Assembly: GCA_030425195.1 (NCBI GenBank)
Contig: JAUIAV010000006.1
Span: 124,001 to 188,000 of the forward strand
DNA: 64,000 nt
Direction: 5' to 3'
Origin: Gammaproteobacteria bacterium
Lineage (GTDB): Bacteria; Pseudomonadota; Gammaproteobacteria; Pseudomonadales; Azotimanducaceae
Shown: in pieces, positions 16,744-25,765 of the stretch
How the letters are laid out: each line of letters opens with the position of its first letter
Numbering within the stretch: position 1 is the first letter of the stretch
Program-made: the position numbers and the translations under genes
The notes under the pieces: model-generated
What the model saw: the letters and a program-made list of their open reading frames with translations, nothing else
Database searches by the model: none
Told to the model about the DNA's origin: nothing

Positions 16744-17589
16744 ATGTCCATCAATGGCGTGTTCTTCCAGGTGTACCGGCAGATCAACTCCGGCGAGATA
16801 CAGCTGCCCGGACTGCCGGACGTGGCCATGCAGGTCCGGCGCGCGGTGCGCGAAGAGCAGAACGATCTGAATACCGTGGTCCGCATCATTCAGGCGGACC
16901 CCGGTCTCTCCGCTCACCTCGTGCGTATCGCCAACAGTCCCCTCTACCGCACCCGTGTGCCCGCGGAAAACCTCTCCAGCGCCGTGCGCTGCTTCGGGCT
17001 CGAAGGGACCAGCAACCTGGTGACGAGCTACATCCTTCGCAGCATGTACATGAGCCGTTCGAAACTGATCCGGGAGCTTCTGGCCGACGTCTGGCGGCAG
17101 AGCGTGAAGGTCGCCTCCATCAGCGCCGTGCTGGCAGGCAAGTGCCGCGGCTTCGATCCGCACAGCGCCATGCTGGCGGGCCTGCTGCAGGAGATCGGTG
17201 CCCTGCCGCTGCTGAACCAGCTCGAGAAACAGCCGGGGCTCTCCGAAGACAAAGCCGAAGTAAGGGAGCAGGTCTCCCGACTCACTCCGCAGATCGGCGC
17301 CGTGCTGCTGGAGAAATGGGGATTCGATGAACGCTACGTGGAAGTGGCCAGGCGGCGGGATGCCTACGACCACGACCCGGATGCACCCGTGGATCTGGCC
17401 GATCTGGTGCTCATGGCACGCCTGCACAGCTTCATCGGCACGCCGAAGATGCACAAAGTGCCCCGCATCGATCAGGTCACCGCGTACAGGAAGCTGCCGC
17501 TCGGCGAGCTCTCGCCCCACATGAGCCTGGTCATGCTCGACGAAGCCGGCCAGGACATCGAGGAAGTCCGCGAGCTGCTGGCCGCCTGA
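16744..17589 (+). CDS. HDOD-domain signalling protein
   Basis: The protein is 281 residues from ATG 16744 (open frame from 16645). It shows the HDOD pattern: LPGLPDVAMQVR, then IIQADPGLSAHLVRIANSPLY, then AVRCFGLEGTSNLVTSYIL. HDOD proteins are HD-related helical domains, usually without full catalytic residues, that act in regulation, often with two-component or c-di-GMP networks; no GGDEF, EAL or receiver domain is attached here. I chose 16744 because a hairpin lies upstream and the conserved region begins about 20 residues later. A possible ribosome binding site is GAAGG 9 bases before the ATG. Confidence 0.82.
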   Translation: MSINGVFFQVYRQINSGEIQLPGLPDVAMQVRRAVREEQNDLNTVVRIIQADPGLSAHLVRIANSPLYRTRVPAENLSSAVRCFGLEGTSNLVTSYILRSMYMSRSKLIRELLADVWRQSVKVASISAVLAGKCRGFDPHSAMLAGLLQEIGALPLLNQLEKQPGLSEDKAEVREQVSRLTPQIGAVLLEKWGFDERYVEVARRRDAYDHDPDAPVDLADLVLMARLHSFIGTPKMHKVPRIDQVTAYRKLPLGELSPHMSLVMLDEAGQDIEEVRELLAA

Positions 17590-17657
17590 TCAGGCCTTCG
17601 CCAAATCCCGCGTCACTCGTTGACCGGCTCCGTCGCCAGAGTAGAATGCCCGCCCTC

Positions 17658-17749
<92 letters not shown>

Positions 17750-17853
17750 ACAGGCGACGATCCCCAGGGGGGCCGATCCGGTGGGTTAGGTCATCAGCCC
17801 AAGCAACAGGGTGGACACGCTGGACGCGCATTTCTGACGCCCCTGAGCCGCTC

Positions 17854-18483
17854 ATGATTCCACACAACGACGCCGACACCCTCGCCCCGAGCCAGCGCCG
17901 GCTGCAGCGGCCACCGGACTTCACCGGTCAGCGCCTGCGTACGTTCCGGGCCGTGTTCCTGCGCCACGGGCTCCCCGGGGTCCTGCTCGCCGGCCTGCTC
18001 CTGCTGCATCCGCATGCGCTGCCGCTGTTGGCGAGCACCTTGAGCGGTCTGCTCACGGCGCCGCTTTTCCATGCCGCGCTTGGCAGCCTGCTCTTCGGCG
18101 CTCTCGTGGCCTACGCCTGGATCATCGACCGTCGGCTGGATGCCCGGGAGATCGGCTGGATCCTGTACCTGCTTGCCCTCTCCATCTGGGAGGAGTGGGC
18201 GTTCCGCGTCGCTCTTCCGTACCTGGGCGAGGCGCACGGTGTACCACTCGGCATCGCAGTAGTCGCGAGCAACGTCCTGTTCGGCGTGATTCACTACTTC
18301 ACGCTGCGCTGGAAGTGTCAGTGGTGCCTGGTCGCCGCACTCGGTGGCCTGGCGCTGAGCCGGCAGTTCGGCAATCACTTCGAGCTGGCGCTGATCGTCG
18401 GGCTTCACTGGGTGGCGACGTTTGTGAATACCCCGCGTCCGCCAGGGCGCTCGGCCCCAGAGCTTTCCTCTGGGATCCACTGA
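17854..18483 (+). CDS. CPBP-family intramembrane metalloprotease
   Basis: This 209-residue, multi-span membrane protein carries the three CPBP/CAAX-protease motifs in order: EEWAFR (E-E-x-x-x-R), FGVIHY (F-x-x-x-H) and HWVATFVN (H-x-x-x near the end). These would form an intramembrane metal site. The family includes prenyl-protein proteases and proteins of unknown role. The ATG at 17854 follows the tRNA gene by 105 bases without an obvious ribosome binding site, so the start is moderately sure. The next gene, gltS, begins 64 bases downstream on the same strand. Confidence 0.75.
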   Translation: MIPHNDADTLAPSQRRLQRPPDFTGQRLRTFRAVFLRHGLPGVLLAGLLLLHPHALPLLASTLSGLLTAPLFHAALGSLLFGALVAYAWIIDRRLDAREIGWILYLLALSIWEEWAFRVALPYLGEAHGVPLGIAVVASNVLFGVIHYFTLRWKCQWCLVAALGGLALSRQFGNHFELALIVGLHWVATFVNTPRPPGRSAPELSSGIH

Positions 18484-18547
18484 GAGCGCGGGTTGTGCTA
18501 CGTTGTCGCCAGAATTCGAAACCAACCCCCCCCCGGAGCTGCACCGC

Positions 18548-19774
18548 ATGGATTTCAATGGCAGGGAGACCCTGGTACTCGCCATCCTGACCCTGTTTCT
18601 CGGAAAGTTTCTCAACCAGCGTATCGGTTTTCTGCGCACCTACAATATCCCCGAGCCCGTCACCGGGGGTGTGCTTGCCTCCATGGTTTTCGCCGCGTGG
18701 TACGCACTGTCGGATACCGCCGCCTCTTTCGACCTGTCCAACCGGGATACCCTGCTGATCGTGTTTTTCACCACCGTCGGCCTTAACGCGAAATTCGGCA
18801 CTCTGATCGCCGGTGGCAAACCCCTGCTCATCCTGACCGTCTGCGCGTCCGTGTTCCTGGTCTTGCAGAACCTGACGGGCGTGGCCATGGCACACCTCGT
18901 GGATGCGCCGCTGCTGACCGGCCTGCTGGGCGGCTCGATCTCACTGAGCGGCGGCCACGGCACCACGATTGCCTGGGCGCCCATCTTCCAGGACGAATTC
19001 GGTATTCAGAATGCCAAGGTGATCGGGATCGCCGTGGCGACGTTCGGCCTGGTGGTCGGCGGTATCGTCGGCGGACCGCTGTCTCAGTTTCTCATCAGCC
19101 GCTACGGTCTCAAGCCGTCGACGGGTGAGACGGAGTATGTCACTGGTCTGCCCGATGTACCGGCCAGTGATGACCACCAGGTGGAAAACGGCCATCACCT
19201 GATCGATGTGGATAACGTGCTGATCTGCCTGCTCGTGATCGCCGTCGCCATGGGTATCGGTTTCAGTATCAGCGCATTCGGAGAAAGTCTGGGGCTGAAG
19301 CTGCCGGCTTTCGTCGGCGCCCTGTTCGCCGGGATCGTACTCACCAACACGGTGCCGCTGGCATTCCGCAACCTGCCCTGGCCCTCGGGCAGCAAAGCAC
19401 TGGCACTGATTTCAGATGTCAGTCTGAGCCTGTTCCTCGCCATGTCGCTGATGAGCCTGCAGCTCGCGTCCATTTTCGCCATGGCAGGCCCGCTGATACT
19501 GCTGCTGCTGGCGCAGCTGATCGTGATCAGCCTGTTCGTGGTCTTCATCGTGTTTCCGCTGATGGGAAAGAACTACGATGCCGCGGTGATGGCCGGTGGC
19601 TACGCGGGACTGGGCCTGGGCGCCACACCCACGGCCGTGGCAAACATGACGGCCGTCACCCGCAAGTGCGGGCCGGCACCACTGGCTTTTCTGATCGTGC
19701 CACTGGTCGGCGCCTTCTTCATCGATATCGCCAACGCGGCGATCTTGAAGGGGTTTATCTCGGTACTGGAATAG
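18548..19774 (+). CDS. gltS: Sodium/glutamate symporter GltS
   Basis: This 408-residue protein has about ten hydrophobic spans and the two-fold glycine-rich re-entrant regions of the ESS family (TGGVLASMVFAAWY; GGSISLSGGHGTTIAWAP; a related AGGYAGLGLGATPTAVANM in the second half). It imports glutamate with sodium at the inner membrane. ATG 18548 has GGAG about 9 bases upstream; the frame is open a little further upstream but begins with low-complexity proline codons. The window also encodes glutamate dehydrogenase and glutaminase, though not linked to it. Confidence 0.92.
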   Translation: MDFNGRETLVLAILTLFLGKFLNQRIGFLRTYNIPEPVTGGVLASMVFAAWYALSDTAASFDLSNRDTLLIVFFTTVGLNAKFGTLIAGGKPLLILTVCASVFLVLQNLTGVAMAHLVDAPLLTGLLGGSISLSGGHGTTIAWAPIFQDEFGIQNAKVIGIAVATFGLVVGGIVGGPLSQFLISRYGLKPSTGETEYVTGLPDVPASDDHQVENGHHLIDVDNVLICLLVIAVAMGIGFSISAFGESLGLKLPAFVGALFAGIVLTNTVPLAFRNLPWPSGSKALALISDVSLSLFLAMSLMSLQLASIFAMAGPLILLLLAQLIVISLFVVFIVFPLMGKNYDAAVMAGGYAGLGLGATPTAVANMTAVTRKCGPAPLAFLIVPLVGAFFIDIANAAILKGFISVLE

Positions 19775-19834
19775 GCATCCTCAACTGATCCTGATCTGCC
19801 GCCGCCATGTAGAGTCAATGCAAGGAAACTCCCC

Positions 19835-21940
19835 ATGTCACCTTCCTGGCGATCGATCTCCGTTATCGTGTTCGCCTCGTTCTCGCTGAGTCCCGTGGTG
19901 CACGCAGACGACCCTTTCCTGTGGCTCGAAGACGTCGAAGGCGAGCGCGCCCTCGCCTGGGTACGCGAGCGGAACGCCGAGACCGAGTCCCTGATGGCCA
20001 TGGACGAAACCTTCACCCGACTCGAGCGCGATCTCAGGGACGTCCTCGATTCTGACGCCCGCATTCCCTATGTCAGTAAGCTCGGCGCGCACTACTACAA
20101 CTTCTGGCGCGACGGAAGTAATCCACGCGGGATCTGGCGGCGCACGACCCTGAATGAGTACAAGAAGGCTGAGCCTGCATGGGAAACGCTCATCGATCTC
20201 GATGCGCTCAACGAAGCCGAAGGCGAGAACTGGGTCTGGCACGGCGCCGACTGCCTGAAGCCGGAGTACCGGCGTTGTCTCGTCTCGCTCTCACGCGGCG
20301 GCGCGGATGCGGACGTGACGCGAGAGTTCGATCTCGTGGACAAGACGTTCGTGAAAGACGGCTTTTTCCGCCCGGAATCCAAAGGCGGCATGACATGGAT
20401 CGACGGGGATCATGTGTATGTGCACACGGATTTCGGCCCCGGCTCCACGACCGAGTCTGGCTACCCGCGCCTGGTGAAGCTGTGGCGACGTGGCACGCCC
20501 CTGGACGATGCGGCCCTGGTGTTCGAGGGCAGGCCGGAGGACGTGAGCGTGTATGCGGCGCGCGATCACACCGCAGGCTACGAGCGGGACTTCGTTCGCC
20601 GTGCGATCGGCTTCTACGAGGCGGAGCTGTATCTGCGCCGGGACGAAGAACTCATCGAGATCGAGGCGCCCAAATCGGCGAACAAGTCCGTACATCGGGA
20701 GTGGCTTCTGCTGGAACTGCGCGAGCCATACTCGGTCGACGGCAAGTCCTGGCCTTCAGGCGCGCTCATTGCCACGCACTTCGAAGCATTCCTGGAGGGC
20801 AAACGGGATTTTGTTGCGCTGTTCGAGCCCACGAGGCACGAGTCACTTGCCGGCCACCGCTGGACGCGCAATCACCTGCTGCTGAACGTACTGGACGATG
20901 TGAAGAACCGGCTCTACGTACTGACTCCACCCGGCGGTTCCGGGACCTGGAAACGCGAGCCCCTGAGCGGTGTTCCTGCAATCGGCACGATTTCCGCGTG
21001 GGGCGTGGACGATGAGGAGTCCGACGACTACTTTCTCACGGTGAACGACTATCTGACACCGCCGACACTGATGCTCGGCAAGGTCGGTGCCGAACCGGAG
21101 ATACTGAAAACCACGCCGGCGTTCTTCGATGCATCGCCCTTTGAGGTTTCCCAGTATTTCGCCACCAGCAGAGACGGCACGCGCGTGCCTTACTTCATGG
21201 TGGCGCCGAAGACGATGAATCTCGACGGCAGCAATCCGACGCTGCTGTATGGCTACGGCGGCTTCGAGGTTTCGCTCACACCGAACTACGCGCCGCTCAT
21301 GGGCCGCGGCTGGCTGTCGGCCGGTGGCGTCTACGTGGTCGCAAACATCCGCGGCGGCGGCGAGTACGGTCCAGCCTGGCACCAGGCGGCACTCAGGGAG
21401 AACCGAATGCGCGCCTACGAGGACTTCGCTGCCGTGGCGGATGACCTTGTTGAGCGAGGCGTCACGAAACCGCGAAGGCTCGGCATCCAGGGCGGTTCGA
21501 ACGGCGGGCTGCTGATGGGCAACATGCTCACACACTACCCGGAAAAATTCGGCGCGGTGCTGTGCCAGGTACCGCTGCTGGACATGAAGCGCTACCACCG
21601 GCTGCTTGCTGGTGCTTCCTGGATGGCCGAGTACGGTGACCCCGACGACCCTGAGCAGTGGACGTTCATCCGCACGTTCTCGCCCTACCAGAACGTCGAT
21701 GCCGAAGCGGACTACCCGCCGGTGCTGTTCACCACCTCGACCCGGGACGATCGTGTGCATCCGGGGCACGCCCGCAAGATGATGGCGTCCATGGCCGCCC
21801 AGGGTCACGACGTGCACTACTACGAAAACATCGAAGGCGGACACGGCGGCGCTGCCGACAACGCGCAGCTGGCGCACATGCAGGCGTTGGGCTACCGGTT
21901 TCTGCAGCTCCGGCTGATGGCAGGCAGCGGTAATCCGTGA
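19835..21940 (+). CDS. Prolyl oligopeptidase family serine peptidase (S9A), secreted
   Basis: This 701-residue enzyme has a signal peptide (SVIVFASFSLSPVVHA) and then the S9A start motif DPFLWLEDVEG. The first two thirds should form the propeller cap. The C-terminal alpha/beta hydrolase holds Ser near 555 (GGSNGG), the Asp in TRDDRVHP and the His in EGGHGG. It would cleave short proline-containing peptides, probably in the periplasm, for nutrition or peptide turnover. The ATG has AAGGA upstream. It ends exactly where the convergent FG-GAP gene ends. Confidence 0.92.
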   Translation: MSPSWRSISVIVFASFSLSPVVHADDPFLWLEDVEGERALAWVRERNAETESLMAMDETFTRLERDLRDVLDSDARIPYVSKLGAHYYNFWRDGSNPRGIWRRTTLNEYKKAEPAWETLIDLDALNEAEGENWVWHGADCLKPEYRRCLVSLSRGGADADVTREFDLVDKTFVKDGFFRPESKGGMTWIDGDHVYVHTDFGPGSTTESGYPRLVKLWRRGTPLDDAALVFEGRPEDVSVYAARDHTAGYERDFVRRAIGFYEAELYLRRDEELIEIEAPKSANKSVHREWLLLELREPYSVDGKSWPSGALIATHFEAFLEGKRDFVALFEPTRHESLAGHRWTRNHLLLNVLDDVKNRLYVLTPPGGSGTWKREPLSGVPAIGTISAWGVDDEESDDYFLTVNDYLTPPTLMLGKVGAEPEILKTTPAFFDASPFEVSQYFATSRDGTRVPYFMVAPKTMNLDGSNPTLLYGYGGFEVSLTPNYAPLMGRGWLSAGGVYVVANIRGGGEYGPAWHQAALRENRMRAYEDFAAVADDLVERGVTKPRRLGIQGGSNGGLLMGNMLTHYPEKFGAVLCQVPLLDMKRYHRLLAGASWMAEYGDPDDPEQWTFIRTFSPYQNVDAEADYPPVLFTTSTRDDRVHPGHARKMMASMAAQGHDVHYYENIEGGHGGAADNAQLAHMQALGYRFLQLRLMAGSGNP

Positions 21941-24397
21941 TCACCGGAATACGTAAACGGCGCCGGATCCAGCCGCCGAGCGGTCGTCCTGCGGCCCGTC
22001 GATGCCCGTGGCGCCGCTGCCTTCGTTGCGGGCACCCACGGCAAGCAGATCGTCCGACAGCGCGACCGACCAGCCGAAGTGGTCGAAGTTGTAGGCATTC
22101 GACGCCTTGATGTAGGCCCGCTGCGCCCACTGTCCTTCCGCGTTGCGCAGGAACAGGTAGACTGCACCCGCCTCCGGCCAGGCGTTGTCGTCCTCGTCAC
22201 CGTTGATCCCGGCTGCGCCGCTCGACTCGAACCGCGCGCCGACCAGCAGCGCATCGTGGGTCAGGGCGATGGAGCTGCCGAACTCGTCATCCTCATCCGT
22301 GTTCGATGCTTTGATGTAGGCCTCCTGCGTCCATACGCCCGCCGGGCTTCTGGTGAAGAGGTATGCCGCTCCCGAGTTGCGGTCGGTCTCATCCATCTGA
22401 TCGCCATTGACGCCGGTCGCGGCACTGTCTTCCCTTCTTGCGCCCACGGCCAGCCGGTCCCCGTGCATGGCAAGCGAGAAGCCGAAATAGTCCACGGCGC
22501 CGGCGTTCGAAGCCTTCAGGTACGCTTCGGGCTGCCACTGACCGGCATCGTCCCGGACATAGGTGTAGACGGCGCCGGCAAGACCCGCGCTGTTGTCGTT
22601 CTGATCGCCGTCAATGCCCTGTGCTGCGCTGGATTCCCCGGTAGCGCCGACCGCCACCACATCCCCCTGGATGGCGACGGACTGTCCGAACTGATCACCG
22701 GCGTCCGTATTGCTGGCTTTCAGATACGCCTGTTGCGACCAGACTCCCGACGGATCCCGGGTGAACACATAGGCCGCACCGGCACCCAGGGCGCTGTTGT
22801 CGTTCTGATCACCGTTGACGCCTGTGGCCGCGCTGTCCTCCCAGGGCGCACCTACCACGAGCGTGTCGCCCGAGAGCGCAACCGCAGTACCGAAGTGTTC
22901 GTCGAACTCGGTGTTGGAGGCTTTGATGTAGGCCTGCTGCGACCAGCCCGTGACCGGGTCCCTGGTGAACACGTAAACCGCGCCCGCCGAGTCGGCACTG
23001 TTGTCGTCCTGATCACCGTCGATGCCCGTTGCCGCGCTCCACTCGGTGTATGCACCCACGACGAGGGTGTTGCCGGACAAGGCGATGGAAAAGCCGAAAT
23101 GGTCGTACTCATCGGAGTTCGACGCCTTGACATACGCTTCCTGCGACCAGCCCGTGACCGGATCGCGTTCAAATACGTAAACCGCGCCGGCCAGAATGGC
23201 GCCGTTGTCATTCTGATCACCGTTGATGCCATCCGCGGCGCCCCATTCGGCCGGCGCACCCACTGCCAGAAGGTTGCCCGAGAGCGCGACTGACCAGCCG
23301 AATTGGTCTTCTTCCCAGGCGTTCGACGCCTTGGCGTAGATTTCCTGACCGAACTCGCTCAGCGTCGCGCGCGATACGTCGATCGAGTAGGACCCGGTGG
23401 TGACTCCGTCAGACCCGGTCACGAGCATCCCGATCGTCGTCTGACCTTCCGCGAGATCGACATCGGTGCTCCTCCAGTCTGCCGCAACGGAGACCCCGTT
23501 CACCGCCACGCTGGCACCCGGGTCCTCCGGCACCGCGGTAACCGTCGTCGTCGGGCGCAGAAAGCTGGCATAACCCGTGTAGTCGAGCAGCTCTGGCTGG
23601 AAGATCTGATCGAGGGTTCCCGCAGAGAAAGAGAGATCGCTCAGCAGCGCGCTGGCGCTGCGCTGCACGGTGATCTCGATCTGCCGCGACACGCCGTCAC
23701 TGCTCGTCGCGACGACGATGATCACGTTGTCGCCGACGGCAAGCGCGACGGGCGGCGATTCGGTCCCGGAAGCAACCGGCGTCGAGTCGATGGTCAGCGT
23801 CGCCTCCGGCTCGAGCAGCGTGGCGGTCACACGGATCGAGGTCACATCGAAGTCAACGGAAGCGGAGTAGTCGTCCGTCGCCGGATCGAAGGCGGGGTCC
23901 AGTTGCACCCCATCCAGGACAAGGCCCGTCAACTCGCTGCTCCCGTTGACGTGAATCGTCGCGCTCAGCCGGTTGGAGCTGTTGCCCGCACTGTCGACGA
24001 CCCAGATTTCGGCCGTCACGTCGCCGGCCAGCTCCGTCGAGAGCGGCACCGCGATGCTGATCTGACCACTGCTACCGTTGACCGTGACTGCCTGCGTCGC
24101 GCTGGAGCCGTCCGACAGCTCGACGCGCCAGGAGGTGATATCGGCCTCCGGGTCGGAATAGGTAACCGTTGCCGCGATGGTGGTCTCCCCATCGCCTGCG
24201 CGATAGTCGACGTTCGCTGTCTCGAGCTCGAGTGTCGAGATAGCGGGCGCCTGATTGACCGTCCCGTCGTCCCCATCGCCACCTCCGCCACTGCCACCGG
24301 TGGCAATGGTGCTGAGAAGTCCCAGACCATAGACCGTGACGACGCCAAGGATCCGCGACGCTCTGGACAACCGGAAGATCTGAGGTGTTGCTTTCAT
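21941..24397 (-). CDS. Exported protein with cadherin-like beta-sandwich domains and seven FG-GAP repeats
   Basis: The 818 residues start with a hydrophobic leader and a Gly/Asp-rich linker, then Ig-like and two cadherin-like beta-sandwich segments (about 50-340). Seven FG-GAP repeats of about 67 residues follow, each opening with a form of YIKASN and DxFGxSVALSG and containing GINGDQNDN. Seven repeats predict one complete seven-bladed propeller; DGDQND turns may bind calcium. The leader ends ATGGSGGGG where related proteins usually have a lipobox Cys, so lipidation seems lost. Role unknown; a surface or adhesion role is inference. It overlaps the upstream membrane-protein gene by 4 bases. 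Confidence 0.82.
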   Translation of the reverse strand: MKATPQIFRLSRASRILGVVTVYGLGLLSTIATGGSGGGGDGDDGTVNQAPAISTLELETANVDYRAGDGETTIAATVTYSDPEADITSWRVELSDGSSATQAVTVNGSSGQISIAVPLSTELAGDVTAEIWVVDSAGNSSNRLSATIHVNGSSELTGLVLDGVQLDPAFDPATDDYSASVDFDVTSIRVTATLLEPEATLTIDSTPVASGTESPPVALAVGDNVIIVVATSSDGVSRQIEITVQRSASALLSDLSFSAGTLDQIFQPELLDYTGYASFLRPTTTVTAVPEDPGASVAVNGVSVAADWRSTDVDLAEGQTTIGMLVTGSDGVTTGSYSIDVSRATLSEFGQEIYAKASNAWEEDQFGWSVALSGNLLAVGAPAEWGAADGINGDQNDNGAILAGAVYVFERDPVTGWSQEAYVKASNSDEYDHFGFSIALSGNTLVVGAYTEWSAATGIDGDQDDNSADSAGAVYVFTRDPVTGWSQQAYIKASNTEFDEHFGTAVALSGDTLVVGAPWEDSAATGVNGDQNDNSALGAGAAYVFTRDPSGVWSQQAYLKASNTDAGDQFGQSVAIQGDVVAVGATGESSAAQGIDGDQNDNSAGLAGAVYTYVRDDAGQWQPEAYLKASNAGAVDYFGFSLAMHGDRLAVGARREDSAATGVNGDQMDETDRNSGAAYLFTRSPAGVWTQEAYIKASNTDEDDEFGSSIALTHDALLVGARFESSGAAGINGDEDDNAWPEAGAVYLFLRNAEGQWAQRAYIKASNAYNFDHFGWSVALSDDLLAVGARNEGSGATGIDGPQDDRSAAGSGAVYVFR
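21950..23350. repeat. Seven tandem about 200-bp coding repeats (FG-GAP)
   Basis: DNA within the FG-GAP gene repeats about every 200 bases, visible as recurring stretches such as GTTGTCGTTCTGATCACCGT and the CTTGATGTAGGCCTGCTGCG type. The copies are diverged but close enough to allow recombination or slippage and to confuse short-read assembly. Confidence 0.75.
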
Positions 24398-24888
24398 GCT
24401 TCGTTACCCGCGCGTGATCCGGACAGGAGGGAGATGAGGGCGAGCGCCAGGCCCGCGCCGACGACGATGGAAAGCAGATCCAGAGGGTCGTAGGTGCCGT
24501 GAACCGCATACCGGCGCACGGGCTCGAACACCGAGAACCAGGCCGGGCCCGCATCCATGGCGCCGCTGAGGTGCTCCACGATCAGCGGATGCTGCACAAG
24601 CTCGAAGGTCAGGTCGATGACCAGCCAGCTGGCGCAGACGACGAGCGGGCTGAACCGTGGGGTGTCAAGGAGTGCTGCCGTCAGGAGCGACAGCGAGAAG
24701 ACGTGCGTGAAGGTCGGAAGCGACAGCCCCTGGATGCCGAACAGTGATGGTGTGAGCTCGTAGAGGCTCACACCGGAAAAGAACGGGACCAGCATCGGAT
24801 CCCGGTCGGTCAGATACACCAGCGTGCCCACCGCCAGGGTGAAAAGGCCGACGCCCGCCAGTATCCAGGTCTGTTTCTGTCTGCTCAA
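24394..24888 (-). CDS. Small integral membrane protein of unknown function
   Basis: This 164-residue protein has about four hydrophobic segments (ILAGVGLFTLAVGTLVYLT; VFSLSLLTAALL; SPLVVCASWLVIDLTFELV; LDLLSIVVGAGLALALISLL). I do not recognise the family. Its stop overlaps the start of the FG-GAP gene in an ATGA, so the two are translationally coupled and may act together at the envelope. The 225 bases upstream hold an AT-rich stretch (about 25005-25035, including ACAAACGTTTTTGT) that could carry promoters for this gene and the divergent one. Confidence 0.65.
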   Translation of the reverse strand: MSRQKQTWILAGVGLFTLAVGTLVYLTDRDPMLVPFFSGVSLYELTPSLFGIQGLSLPTFTHVFSLSLLTAALLDTPRFSPLVVCASWLVIDLTFELVQHPLIVEHLSGAMDAGPAWFSVFEPVRRYAVHGTYDPLDLLSIVVGAGLALALISLLSGSRAGNEA

Positions 24889-25113
24889 AACTCGCGACTC
24901 GTCACGGAGCCATATTCCTGCGGACCATCGAGTTTCTGGCGAATGACTCTGAGGTTGAATCTGGAGAACTACGTAGCTGACCCGGGAATTGGCGCAGAGA
25001 GGCTGACAAACGTTTTTGTAAATTAAGTCAACAACCTGGCGGCGATCGACGCATTGCGGAGCGCCTGGGGCCGAACGTGGCGGATTTTCCCGCCGGAAGC
25101 CGTTATCCGCAGC

Positions 25114-25761
25114 ATGAAGCTCTCGAAGTCCCCGCCCGCGGCCGCGCCTCCTGCGAACGAGGTGTCTCCGGGCAGCCTGCTCAGGTTGCTGGCCGGCTGG
25201 CTGCTCGACTACGTGCGCTGGACGCAGTTCATTCCCATGGTGATCGGCTGGGGCGGCGCGCTGTTCATTCTCGGCGGGCTGTGCTTCGGGCGTTTCGCCA
25301 TCGGCTTCGAAAAACTCCCCGACGAGATGCAGGCGGAGTTCTGGTCAGCACCCGGTGTCCAGGAAACCATCGTCCGGCTGGAGCAGAGCATCCGGTTTCT
25401 TGGCGAGCGCTATCAGACGCCTGACGGCAGCTTTGATCCGGGCCCATTCGTTCGCGAAGCCTGGTCCCTGCTCGCGCTGCTCGGATTTCTACTCGGCCAG
25501 CTGCTGAACGCGTTCGGTGTCCGACCCTCTCCCGGAACCCCCGGCAGGAAGATCAGAGTTGCCGGTGTCATAAGCCTGCTCACGGCAGGTGCCGCCATCG
25601 TCCTGCTCCTGAGCTTCGGGGAGGCACTGAAGGATGGACCGTTCGCCGTCGCCTTCTTCGGTCTATCCATCGCGGCCGTGCCGTTTCTGCTCAGCTGCTG
25701 GGGCCTCTGGATCAGTGACCGGATCCGGGCGATCGAGGTATGGCTGGAACTGAAGGAGTAA
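25114..25761 (+). CDS. Four-span membrane protein of unknown function
   Basis: This 215-residue protein starts at ATG 25114; the frame is open 60 bases further upstream but that part looks non-coding. Four hydrophobic segments are visible (FIPMVIGWGGALFILGGLCF; SLLALLGFLLGQLLNAF; VAGVISLLTAGAAIVLLLSF; FAVAFFGLSIAAVPFLLSCW) with a soluble loop between the first two. I do not recognise a family. It stands 4 bases upstream of the PH-like gene, so the two are probably one operon. Confidence 0.6.
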   Translation: MKLSKSPPAAAPPANEVSPGSLLRLLAGWLLDYVRWTQFIPMVIGWGGALFILGGLCFGRFAIGFEKLPDEMQAEFWSAPGVQETIVRLEQSIRFLGERYQTPDGSFDPGPFVREAWSLLALLGFLLGQLLNAFGVRPSPGTPGRKIRVAGVISLLTAGAAIVLLLSFGEALKDGPFAVAFFGLSIAAVPFLLSCWGLWISDRIRAIEVWLELKE

Positions 25762-25765
25762 ATCC

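Noticed and set aside
22079-24493. Long plus-strand ORFs across the FG-GAP gene
   Set aside because: They mirror the repeats on the other strand and have no start signals or domains.
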